Both the position numbers and the translations under genes were made by a program. Below the pieces are notes generated by a model that did no database searches, was not told the DNA's origin, and saw only the letters and a list, made by a program, of their open reading frames with translations. This document shows, in pieces, positions 35,049 to 43,367 of a DNA stretch of 64,000 nucleotides. Numbering within the stretch: position 1 is the stretch's first letter; each line of letters opens with the position of its first letter. Source of the DNA: Ktedonobacter racemifer DSM 44963 (GTDB lineage Bacteria; Chloroflexota; Ktedonobacteria; Ktedonobacterales; Ktedonobacteraceae); the NCBI RefSeq assembly GCF_000178855.1, contig NZ_ADVG01000004.1, positions 1,054,001 to 1,118,000 on the forward strand, given 5' to 3'.

Positions 35049-35365
35049 ATCCTTTATCTCCTGTCGTCTACTCCACCCAACATTCACCCCTGAGTACAAA
35101 CACCCATGTAGGGTCCATGCTTGCGTGGACTAAAACGCTCAGCAAGCATACTATTGCTATATATAAAGGCTCTAGCTTATATACGTTTGTACAGTAGCAA
35201 ATGGACGCACCTGTATTGAGCTCAATTCCCCTATCCGTTCCATCCTGATACGTCCATTCTATCCAAGAATTCCACCCTGTAAGCTGTCAAATAAGCTGTC
35301 ACATTGTAGTGCATGATGGCGCTTGCAGAGCGGAATGAATAAACATCAACATTGCGCTTAGATGC

Positions 35366-35536
35366 AACACGCAAACGAGCACTGGGCTAGTGCTGCGTTC
35401 CTCATTGGCGCTATCATTACTGCCAGGCAGAGTCTATGGATAAAATATGCCTGCATTGGTTCTAAACCTTGATTCAGCGTTTTATTCATACCAATGAGGA
35501 ACGCAGCACTAGGTTGCCAGTGCTCGTTTGCGTGTT
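35366..35536. repeat. Hairpin interrupted by TA-flanked MITE
   Basis: Outer 20-bp arms pair perfectly (35366-35385 with 35517-35536). Nested inside are a second set of perfect arms of 22 bp (35387-35408 with 35491-35512) around about 82 bases without a gene. The inner unit is bounded by TA on both sides (35388-35389, 35510-35511), and its end (GTGCTGCGTTCCTCATTGG) resembles the end of the neighbouring IS630 (CTGCTCAATTCCTCATTGG). The simplest reading is a miniature IS630-related element of about 120 bp inserted at a TA in the loop of an older hairpin. The whole 35049-35621 gap holds no gene. Confidence 0.75.
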
Positions 35537-35554
35537 CCGTGTTCCTCTGATCTA

Positions 35555-36766
35555 CTGCTCAATTCCTCATTGGTGATACGCTAAAAGAGAGAAAGCAAGT
35601 CACCAAGAGAGGAGCAGAGCTATGCCCAAACACGTGCAAGCCCGAGCGGCGCAGGATGCCCAGGAAGAACGCCAGGTGCGCAAACTGGCCAGGAGTCACC
35701 ACGCACCTGCTGATTGGAAGTTTCATGCCCAGATGGTGGTGGAGAGCTGGGCAGGCAAGACGCCGCAAGAGATCGCCACCACGCTCTCATGCCATCCGAG
35801 AACCGTGCGCATCCACCTGAACCGCTTCAATGCGCAAGGGATCAACGGCCTGGGAATGCGGGAAGGAGCGGGACGTAAACCGCGCTTGACCGAGCAGGAG
35901 CGCAGCCGGATTCTGGCCCTGGTGAAGCGACCACCTCCAGGGAGGTTAGAGCGGTATGCCGATGGGAGCCTGCAGGCCCGCGAGGAAGAAGGTTCAGCGC
36001 AATGGAGCTTGGATGCTCTCACGGAGGCGGCCCATGCCGCGGGTATCCAGGTGGAGCGGAGCCAGATCCGACGGATCTACCTGCGTGAAGGGGTACGCTG
36101 GCGCAATCGCCATAGTTGGGGAACCAGTGATGACAAAGACTTTGCCCCAAAAGAACTGCGGTCGTCACCCACTACACCGAGCCACCCGACGGGTCGACGA
36201 CCATCTGCACTGACGAGTTAGGACCGGTGACCCCGCGTACCTTCGCGCCAGCGCCTGGCTGGTCAGCGGATGGGCACCGCATCAAAGCTCCCCTGGAATA
36301 CAGTCGTGGGGATGACAAGGTGTGGATCTATGGAGCGCTGCGGGTCCGCGATGGCAAGGAGATCACGCGCTGTGCGGCTGCGCGTAATTCCAAGAACTAC
36401 ATTGAGCTGCTCAAAGACATCGAGGCGGATAATCCGACAGGGGACATCTTTATCATCACGGACAATCTCTCCAGTCACAATAGTCTGGAAACCCGCACCT
36501 GGCTGGTGGACCATCCGCGCATCCAGCACATCTTCATTCCCAAAGGCGCCTGTTGGCTCAATCTGCAAGAAGGGTGGTGGCGCCTCTTCCGACGCGATGC
36601 CTTCGCTGGCCAGAGTTTTGCCAATGCTCATGAGATCGAGCGAGCGATGAGCGTCGCCACGGCGCAACTCAATCACCGTGCCAAACCGTGGATCTGGGGA
36701 CGGCCGCCCAAAACGCGACGCCACCTGCACCGTCTCTTTTCTTACCGCCTTTGAGGAATTGAGCAC
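35555..36766 (+). mobile_element. IS630-family insertion sequence
   Basis: Terminal inverted repeats of 14 bp match perfectly (35556-35569 and 36752-36765). TA dinucleotides at 35553-35554 and 36767-36768 flank the element, as expected for IS630/Tc1-mariner insertion. It contains one transposase gene split over two frames. The element is about 1.2 kb, a normal size, and looks intact. Confidence 0.85.
35622..36754 (+). CDS. IS630 transposase, two frames joined by probable -1 frameshift
   Basis: The first frame (35622 to a stop at 36221) gives an N-terminal helix-turn-helix part (MVVESWAGKTPQEIATTL, CHPRTVRIHLNRF). The second frame (to 36754) carries the catalytic DDE part: CTDELG, IITDNLSSH and WLNLQEGWW. 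The switch fits a -1 slip at the heptamer C-CCA-AAA (36146-36152), after which the frame continues RTAVVTHYTEPPDG and reaches CTDELG with no loss. A possible stem (GGTCGTC/GACGACC) follows. Programmed frameshifting is common in insertion sequences; a plain mutation is the alternative. The fused product would be about 377 residues. Confidence 0.82.
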
Positions 36767-36938
36767 TACCGGTACTTTGTTGACTTCGGATTTCGGCTTG
36801 TTTTAAACTCACCAGATCGTGACAACTTGAGCTCAAATTGCTCAGGATAGATACCCGAAATCAGGCATGCTTTCCCGAGTCCACAAACTACCGCTATTGC
36901 AGTGGTCAAAAAGATTGGGCCATCGATTTCTCTTAGCT

Positions 36939-37301
36939 TCAGCACCTCGCTCGTACAACCAGCGCAAGCAACACTTCCATATCAAACGGTTTCTTAAGAG
37001 CGCCGCAAATTCCTCTACCAGTAGCTTGCCGGAGAGCTTCCTCATCGACACTGATGGCAATGATCGAGTGCAAGAGGGCCGGGTCTTGCTCTTGTACCTT
37101 GTGCAAGAATTGCAATCCATTGAGACGCAGCATCGTTAAATCAAGCAAGATCATATCGTACACATTCCGTTGATGGTCCAGTTGGCCTAAGGCGTCTAAA
37201 CCATCGATTGCGGTGTCTACCGCATATGCTTCATCTTCCAACAATTCTTGTATAAGCCGTAAAGCCTGGTCGTCGTCGACAACTACAATGCGCTTCCCCA
37301 T
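36939..37301 (-). CDS. Stand-alone response regulator receiver
   Basis: A 120-residue CheY-like receiver without an output domain. Acidic pocket residues are in VVVDDDQ, the phosphoacceptor is the Asp in MILLDLTM, and the conserved lysine is in ALKKPFD. It would act by protein-protein contact. I chose the ATG at 37301 (AAGGTGG just upstream); a TTG at 37325 is less likely. The nearest kinase, a decayed gene 307 bases upstream, was probably its partner, so this receiver may be orphaned or served by another kinase. The IS630 copy lies about 170 bases downstream. Confidence 0.88.
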   Translation of the reverse strand: MGKRIVVVDDDQALRLIQELLEDEAYAVDTAIDGLDALGQLDHQRNVYDMILLDLTMLRLNGLQFLHKVQEQDPALLHSIIAISVDEEALRQATGRGICGALKKPFDMEVLLALVVRARC

Positions 37302-37607
37302 TTCCACCTTCTTTCTAGCACTCAAGCCATTCTCTCAGCGCGGCTTCGTCTTTTCGCTCTTTGCGGTAGTTCCTCCCGTTGTAGATGACCGCCGCGAGCG
37401 CTTGAGGCACGCGGTACGAAAGGCCAGGGAAGGCGAGAATGCAAACGAGAGGCCCATGATGCACCGAAAAGCTGCCTGTATTCAGCGGCTCGTGACGAGC
37501 GAGGGTTGTCCGCAGGAAGCTGGTCAGTGATGGCGGCGAAATCCGTGTCGAAACAGCTTCTGCCGCCATCATCGTCTCACATGACGCGCGTGGTGGCCGT
37601 TCCCTGG

Positions 37608-38160
37608 TCAGCCATCCCTCTTGAGGGGAAGGGTCACCTGAAAGGTCGAGCCTTTGCTGACTTCGCTCTCCACCGTCAGGGTTCCTCCGTGATGCCTGAC
37701 GATCTCCGCCACAATATACAAGGCCATCCCCAGGCCGGGAATGACCTTCTGGCTTGGACCAGAGACGCGATAGAAGCGCTCAAAGATTTTGTCGCGCTGC
37801 TCCTGCGGGATGCCAAGGCCATGATCGCGTACGCGAATTGTCGCCATCTCAGGGGAGGCGCTCAGGTCAATCTCGACCGTCTCTGCATCAGGAGAGTACT
37901 TGATGGCATTGCTGATCAGGTTGATGAAGACCTGCCCGAGTCGATCTTTATCCCCAACCAGTGAGCAGGGTACCGTGCCACGCACCACGATAGTATGCGT
38001 CGTTTGTGTCTGCTGCGTGGTGTCGACCACCTCATAGAGCAACGCGTCGAGATCGACCGTCTCCTGCAGGTACTCCAACCTGCCTGCCTGGATCTTGGAG
38101 ACATCCAGTAACTCTTCGACCAGGTGTTCGAGCTGCATGACGGGTCCCTCCACCCTGGAA
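37608..38160 (-). pseudogene. 5'-truncated sensor histidine kinase
   Basis: The C-terminal half is a good kinase: end of HisKA (LEHLVEELLDVSKIQAGRLE), N box NLISNAIKYS, G1 DHGLGIPQE, F box IFERFYRV and G2 IPGLGMALYIVAEIV. The phosphoacceptor His region is missing. Upstream of about 38160 the frame is open but reads as unrelated Cys/Arg-rich sequence and runs into the 3' end of the MFS gene, so the original 5' part has been lost. The remnant ATPase domain might still be made from an internal start but could not autophosphorylate. The 37302-37607 interval shows no convincing gene. Confidence 0.75.
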
Positions 38161-38403
38161 AGCGCTGTAGAAGACACGCTCGTCTGTCTGGTCTCTGCGT
38201 GGTGAACGCCTTCAGGAACCCAAGCCCATCGATGCCAGACCACCGAATATTTTGCCCGTGAGACGTTTTTGGGTCTCTTTGCGCCCATGTTCCAGCTCAT
38301 GTATGCACGCGACGTACAGCATAGCTTCGACGTCGTGGCACACGACCTGAAGGTGCGCGCCTTCAGGTCAATTCGCACGCTACCTCGGACACACCCGGCA
38401 CTA

Positions 38404-39612
38404 TTACTCTCTACTGGGATTTTCTGCACGGCATAGTGATATGATCGGTAAGACAAGCCCCAGCACCAGACAGATCAGTAAAAATGTACTGATCATCCCG
38501 ATTACCCCGGGCCAACCGCTCATGCTCCAGAAGAAGCCTCCAGATGTATTGCCTATACTGGAGCCGACATAGTAGAAAAACAGATACAGCGCGGAAGCAT
38601 GTGCCTTTCCGTTCCCCGCCTGTATACTCACCCAACTGCTCGCGATGGCATGACTCCCAAAGAAGCTGAAAGTGACGACCGCTACACCAAGCAATTTGAG
38701 GAGCAGGCTGGTATTCAGTGTCATCAGTGTACCAATCAGCATCAGGCCAATGCCAAACAAGAGGACATATTGCCTCGACCAGCGATCGGCAAGCCTGCTG
38801 AGCCAGGCCGAGCCAAGAGAACCAACGAGGTAAATGGCAAAGAGCCAACCAATCAGTCCCTGGCTCAGATTGTAAGGCGGCGCGAGAAGCTGATAGCCAC
38901 TGTAGCTATATAAGGTGACAAAGCTTCCCATGAGCAAAAAGGCAATACTATAGAGACAGAGCAGGCCAGGCTTCTTCAGTTGTTGGCCCAGTCCGAGGAC
39001 GTGCTGTTTTGCGCCGAAGGGCTGCACAACAAAATGCTTAGAGGATGGAAGAAACCTCCAAAAATACCAGGAACAGACGATCCCCATCAGGCCAATGCAA
39101 CAAAGAGCAACACGCCAGGAAAAAAGATCCGTCAGAACTCCCGTAGCGACGCGCCCTATCATGCCACCAAAAGCACTACCACCAATATACAGGCCCATGG
39201 CGGTTCCCAGATGCCTGGAATGGACCTCTTCGCCTAAATAGACCATCGCGATAGCAGGAATACCGGCCAGCGCAATTCCCTCCAGCGTTCGGCAGATCAG
39301 CAGCAGAGTGAAGTTCGGGCTGAATGAACTCACCATCGTCATGAGAGAGGTCGTAAAAAGAGAGATCCCCATGATGCTTTTGCGCCCCCACGCATTCGAG
39401 AGAGAGGATGCAAAGGTTATCATCACAGCCAGAAGCGCTGTGGTAAGAGAGAGGATCAGGCTCGCCATTGACGGACTTACACGAAAATCGTGAGCATAAA
39501 GCGGCAACAATGGCTGCACACAATACATCGTAGCAAAGGTAACCAGCCCCCCGAGAAAAAGACAGAGATTAACTCTGCGAAACTCAGGGGTGCCTTTTTC
39601 GATAAATTCCAT
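38404..39612 (-). CDS. MFS transporter (YnfM/DHA-like)
   Basis: A protein of about 402 residues with twelve predicted transmembrane helices. The loop 2-3 motif of the major facilitator superfamily is seen as SSLSNAWGRKSIMG, and helix 5 as GGSAFGGMIGRV. It resembles the YnfM/AraJ-like drug and metabolite exporter group. It is divergent from a LysR gene with a 187-base shared control region, the same arrangement as ynfM/ynfL, so the LysR protein probably controls it. I chose the ATG at 39612; a TTG 33 bases upstream is possible. The substrate is unknown. Confidence 0.88.
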   Translation of the reverse strand: MEFIEKGTPEFRRVNLCLFLGGLVTFATMYCVQPLLPLYAHDFRVSPSMASLILSLTTALLAVMITFASSLSNAWGRKSIMGISLFTTSLMTMVSSFSPNFTLLLICRTLEGIALAGIPAIAMVYLGEEVHSRHLGTAMGLYIGGSAFGGMIGRVATGVLTDLFSWRVALCCIGLMGIVCSWYFWRFLPSSKHFVVQPFGAKQHVLGLGQQLKKPGLLCLYSIAFLLMGSFVTLYSYSGYQLLAPPYNLSQGLIGWLFAIYLVGSLGSAWLSRLADRWSRQYVLLFGIGLMLIGTLMTLNTSLLLKLLGVAVVTFSFFGSHAIASSWVSIQAGNGKAHASALYLFFYYVGSSIGNTSGGFFWSMSGWPGVIGMISTFLLICLVLGLVLPIISLCRAENPSRE

Positions 39613-39799
39613 GGAAAACGAATCCTTTTTTGGGAGATATCCCAATTGCGACTATTGAAATTGAACTCCAACATCCCAATGAAATGTTGTGCTTTTTAGG
39701 CTTCTGTCAACATTTCGAAGCTATGCTCATCTTACCCTTGACTTATTCATGATGTCCAATATATAATTTGCTACCACTTCTATGCATCCAGGCTATTAA

Positions 39800-40720
39800 A
39801 TGGAGGAAAGAAAACCGATTTTGGAATTGCAACAGCTCAAATATTTTCAAACCGTTGCGCGTCTAGAGCACATGACGCAGGCAGCAAAGGAACTGTTTGT
39901 TGCACAGCCTTCATTAAGCAGGGCAATTGCGCGATTAGAAGAGGAGATTGGCGTCCCTCTGTTTGATCGGCAGGGAAGGAACATTTACCTCACCTCATTG
40001 GGGCGAGTCTTTCTCCAGCATATAGAACGGGCATTAGCTGAAATAGAGCAAGGGCAGTATGCAGTAGCAGATCTGGCGGGAATAGAAAAGGGACTTGTCC
40101 GGCTCTCAGTCTTGTATACTGTCGGTGCCCAACTGATACCTGAACTGCTCAGAGCCTTTCGTCAGGAACATCCTTCTATTCAATTTCACCTCTTTCAAAA
40201 CCCGGCTCAAGTAATGCTCAGTCAGCTTGAACAAGGCGAGATTGACTTCTGTATTTCGTCTCCCAGTCCTGAGCAACCGGACATGGAATGGATTCCACTG
40301 CTGACCGAGGAGATCTTCCTTGTGGTGCCGTCTGATCATCGCCTTGCCGCGCAAGGCAGCATTGATCTGCCCACAGTCAAAGAAGAAGATTTCATCAACC
40401 TGAAACCCAACTCTGGTTTGCGAGAGATGACAGACCGCTTCTGTTTGCAAGCCGGTTTCAAGCCCAAATCCACCTTTGAGGTTGACGACCTTACAATTGT
40501 ACGTGGTCTGGTGGCAGCAGGGCTTGGAGTTGCTTTTATCCCTGCACTTGCTCTGCGTAGTATCACAGGAGTGAATGTTGTGCCACTCCATGTTACAAAC
40601 ATGCACTGCCAGCGTACTATTGGCCTGACACAGATCAAAAAACGTTATTTGACAGGAGCAGCACGTGTGTTTCGCACTTTTGTCATCGTATACTTTGCTC
40701 GGCTTGAACAAGGTGCGTAA
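39800..40720 (+). CDS. LysR family transcriptional regulator
   Basis: A 306-residue LysR protein. The winged helix-turn-helix is at residues ~8-67 (LQQLKYFQTVARLEHMTQAA, SLSRAIARLEEEIG, PLFDRQGRNI). The periplasmic-binding-like effector domain follows (~95-300). It is divergent from an MFS exporter gene, which it probably regulates together with itself from the 39613-39799 region. A short hairpin follows the stop. Ribosome site: none strong; the ATG is set by the family start. Confidence 0.92.
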   Translation: MEERKPILELQQLKYFQTVARLEHMTQAAKELFVAQPSLSRAIARLEEEIGVPLFDRQGRNIYLTSLGRVFLQHIERALAEIEQGQYAVADLAGIEKGLVRLSVLYTVGAQLIPELLRAFRQEHPSIQFHLFQNPAQVMLSQLEQGEIDFCISSPSPEQPDMEWIPLLTEEIFLVVPSDHRLAAQGSIDLPTVKEEDFINLKPNSGLREMTDRFCLQAGFKPKSTFEVDDLTIVRGLVAAGLGVAFIPALALRSITGVNVVPLHVTNMHCQRTIGLTQIKKRYLTGAARVFRTFVIVYFARLEQGA

Positions 40721-40738
40721 CCTGTAGAATATACCGGT

Positions 40739-40758
40739 AGTCCCCATCTTCGGGGACT
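40739..40758 (+). terminator. Small terminator-like hairpin after LysR gene
   Basis: AGTCCCC and GGGGACT arms (40739-40745 with 40752-40758) around a 6-base loop, 18 bases after the LysR stop. There is no T-run, so the call is tentative. Confidence 0.5.
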
Positions 40759-40845
40759 CCATAAAAGTGGGCCAACCTCAACAATGAAGATGAAAGAAAA
40801 CAGAGCCGTTTTGGCGCTCAGAGGGGATCTGGCACCGTCTGGGGA

Positions 40846-41433
40846 TCAGATCATGGGTGCCAGCTCCTCTTTTTCACTCTGGCGAGTGATGTCCATGAGC
40901 TCTTTCAACGCGACGAACAGCTCCGTGACTTGCTTGCGGGTGCGCTCGTCGCGGAGCTGTCCTTCCTCGTCGAAGCGCTCGGCGGCGTTCGTGACCATGA
41001 CTTCCGGCTGCATCACCGCTGGCATGTTCAGATAGAGCAGCGTCTAGCGCAAGGCCAATTGCGCGCGCACGGTGCCGAAACGACCGGGCGAACAGCCCAT
41101 GATGGCCGTGGGCTTGCCTTGCATGGCCTCGTGACCAGGGGGACGCGAGGCCCAGTCAATCGCATTCTTGAGTACCTCGCTGAACGAATAATTGTATTCG
41201 GGCGTGGCGATCAAGAGGGCATCCGCCTGCCGAATGTGCTGGCAAAAGACGCGGACGGCTTCCGGTGGGGGATGCTCCCGATCACAGCTTCACAGCGGCA
41301 GCTCATCGAGTTCGACGATCTCCAGTTCCATTCCCTCCGGCAACAACTCCAGAGCTGCGCGCAAAAGAGCCCTGTTATACGATTGTTTGCGCAGGCTTCC
41401 CGCGAAGCCCTCTACGTGGATCGGTGATGTCAT
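40846..41433 (-). pseudogene. NADPH-dependent FMN reductase with two in-frame stops
   Basis: Read as one frame, this is a full-length flavodoxin-like FMN reductase/azoreductase of about 195 codons: start MTSPIHVEGFAGSLRKQSYN, middle LLIATPEYNYSFSEVLKNAI and IMGCSPGRFGTVRAQLALR, end ITRQSEKEELAPMI. It contains a TGA at 41290-41292 (after VELDELPL, where a Tyr or similar is expected) and a TAG at 41044-41046 (after LALR, most likely a mutated CAG Gln codon). The frame is otherwise unbroken, so decay is recent. It lies beside the third TnpB element. Confidence 0.85.
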
Positions 41434-41593
41434 CGTTTTCTCCTGACATTTTGGGCTTGAGCCCACCGCAAGCCCCGTCTCTTGAGAGCGGGGTAAGGTG
41501 TGTCCGGGCTTGAGCCCTTGCTTGTTGAAAAGATGTTCTAGGCATGCTATACTCGATATCAGGAGTAGCACACGGGGCAAGGAGGAAGCAGAC

Positions 41594-43093
41594 ATGGCCA
41601 AGGCGACCAGCACGATACGATCGGCATTGCACTACCAGCCGCAGCATGCTGAAGTCTTTGCGGCCAATCAGGCCCTCTTCAACCGTGTCGTCGCCTTCTA
41701 CTTCGAGTGTATCCAGGCTCATGAAGGCCTCCTGGCTCTCACCAACAAAGAGGCCCTCACGGCGCTGGAAAGGCTCACCCATGCGACAGAGGCAAACCCG
41801 GCGCCCATCATGCCGCTCACAGACATCGCCCTAGATATCCCGGCCATGTTTCGCCGTGCCCCCATCAATGCGGCGCTTGGTTCTGCTCGCTCCTTCTTTT
41901 CCTCACTCAAAAAATGGCGAGCGCGCAAGGAGAAACACGAATTAAAGAAGCCCCGCAAGGGCAAAAAGTCGAAGCCGTTCCGAGAGCGACCACCGGTCCC
42001 ACCACGTAGCTGGAACAAGTCGGTTCCCTTCTACGCGAGCCAGTGGAAAGAGCGCAGTGATCACTGCATCCTGCTCAAGGTCTGGACCGGGACGTGCTGG
42101 TCCTGGCTCAAGGTTGGTCTGCTCTCACGCGATCTCCCCGAAGGTTTCCAGATGGGGAGCCCTTCCCTGGTTCGCAGGGGAAAGCAGTGGTGGCTGCATA
42201 CTCCCATCGAAAAGACCTTCGCTGCTCCCACCAACGTTGAGCAGCAGATCACGACCAATCCACAGACCCGCATCTGTGCGGTCGATCTCAATCTCGACCA
42301 GCACATAGCCGTATGCAGCGTCCAGACAGTTGAAGGCACCATCCTGGCCACCTCCTTCATCGGAAATGGCACAGAGATAGCGGGCTTTAGGAAGTTGCTG
42401 CTTGGACGCATTGCACGCAACCGATCACAGACTGGCATCCTGGCGGAGAATGAACAGGACAATGCCGACCTCTGGCGCAAAATCCGCCATCTTGATGAAC
42501 ACATCGCGCACCTGGTCAGCGCTCGCATTGTCCAGTTCGCCAAGGAACATCAGGCCAGCATCCTGGTCTTTGAGCACCTGGGCAATCTCCAGCCAGAAAA
42601 GGGGAAGTATTCGCGTCGTGGCAATACAAAGCGAGCCTACTGGATGAAAGGGCGCATTTTCCGCTACAGCAAATATAAGGCGTGGAATGCAAGTGGCATC
42701 ATCACCAGCCGGGTCAATCCGCGCAATAGCAGCAGACACTGTCATCGCTGCCACGCCGCTGTCATTCGCTACAAGCAGGGACAGCCAGAATCGGGCTATA
42801 CTCCCGGCGCTGCTTTGGTCGTCTGCCCACAGTGCCAGATGCGCGGACACGCCGACCGCAATGCCAGTCTCAAGATCGGTCAGCGCTTGCTTGAGCGCTA
42901 TGGAGACCCCTTCAAAGAAAAGCCTCATACTGCTGTGCGACGTGCAGGCAGAGTCTCGAAAGAGACAGGTGTTGCTCTCTCCCAAGACGCCAGACGTCAA
43001 AAGGGACCATCCATCTCTGAGGCTAGGTATGGAGAACGCAACGCGCATGGCACCGCGCAACAGGGAACGCTCTGGATGGACGAGCGACCCTGA
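41594..43093 (+). CDS. TnpB/OrfB-family protein, third type
   Basis: A 499-residue TnpB superfamily protein of a type distinct from the other two here. RuvC-like residues are Asp231 (ICAVDLNLDQHIAV), Glu327 (ILVFEHLGNL) and Asp421 (GHADRNASLKIG). The zinc ribbon is Cys383/Cys386 and Cys411/Cys414, with a 24-residue spacer. The start at 41594 has AAGGAGG about 9 bases upstream. No TnpA is adjacent. Upstream, GGGCTTGAGCCC occurs at 41452 and 41506 around a CCCCG/GCGGGG hairpin, which may be the left end. After the stop, an imperfect stem starting GAGTAGAGGC at about 43126 may be part of the right end or guide RNA. Confidence 0.87.
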   Translation: MAKATSTIRSALHYQPQHAEVFAANQALFNRVVAFYFECIQAHEGLLALTNKEALTALERLTHATEANPAPIMPLTDIALDIPAMFRRAPINAALGSARSFFSSLKKWRARKEKHELKKPRKGKKSKPFRERPPVPPRSWNKSVPFYASQWKERSDHCILLKVWTGTCWSWLKVGLLSRDLPEGFQMGSPSLVRRGKQWWLHTPIEKTFAAPTNVEQQITTNPQTRICAVDLNLDQHIAVCSVQTVEGTILATSFIGNGTEIAGFRKLLLGRIARNRSQTGILAENEQDNADLWRKIRHLDEHIAHLVSARIVQFAKEHQASILVFEHLGNLQPEKGKYSRRGNTKRAYWMKGRIFRYSKYKAWNASGIITSRVNPRNSSRHCHRCHAAVIRYKQGQPESGYTPGAALVVCPQCQMRGHADRNASLKIGQRLLERYGDPFKEKPHTAVRRAGRVSKETGVALSQDARRQKGPSISEARYGERNAHGTAQQGTLWMDERP

Positions 43094-43367
43094 GCTATTC
43101 CTCCCCCACTACGGCAGTCAAACCGAGTAGAGGCTACGCCTCACCTACTCAGAATGCCGACTACGGAAGAGTGGCAGAAGCTGCTCGGTTTCAACCGATG
43201 CGGAGTGTCACAAGGGACAAGCGTGTCCAGGTGCAACACCTTCAGTATACAAAGCTTGACTAATCATGAGCCTCGGCCAGACCCATCTCTGCCACATCAG
43301 GCAATGACGTGAGACGTGAATCTGGCATCATCGACCTTTGAGTACAACGAAGGCGACTCCTCGTTGT

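Noticed and set aside
37315..37572. 85-codon minus-strand frame between the receiver and the kinase remnant
   Set aside because: No recognisable domain and it overlaps the region of decay; could not be supported as a gene.
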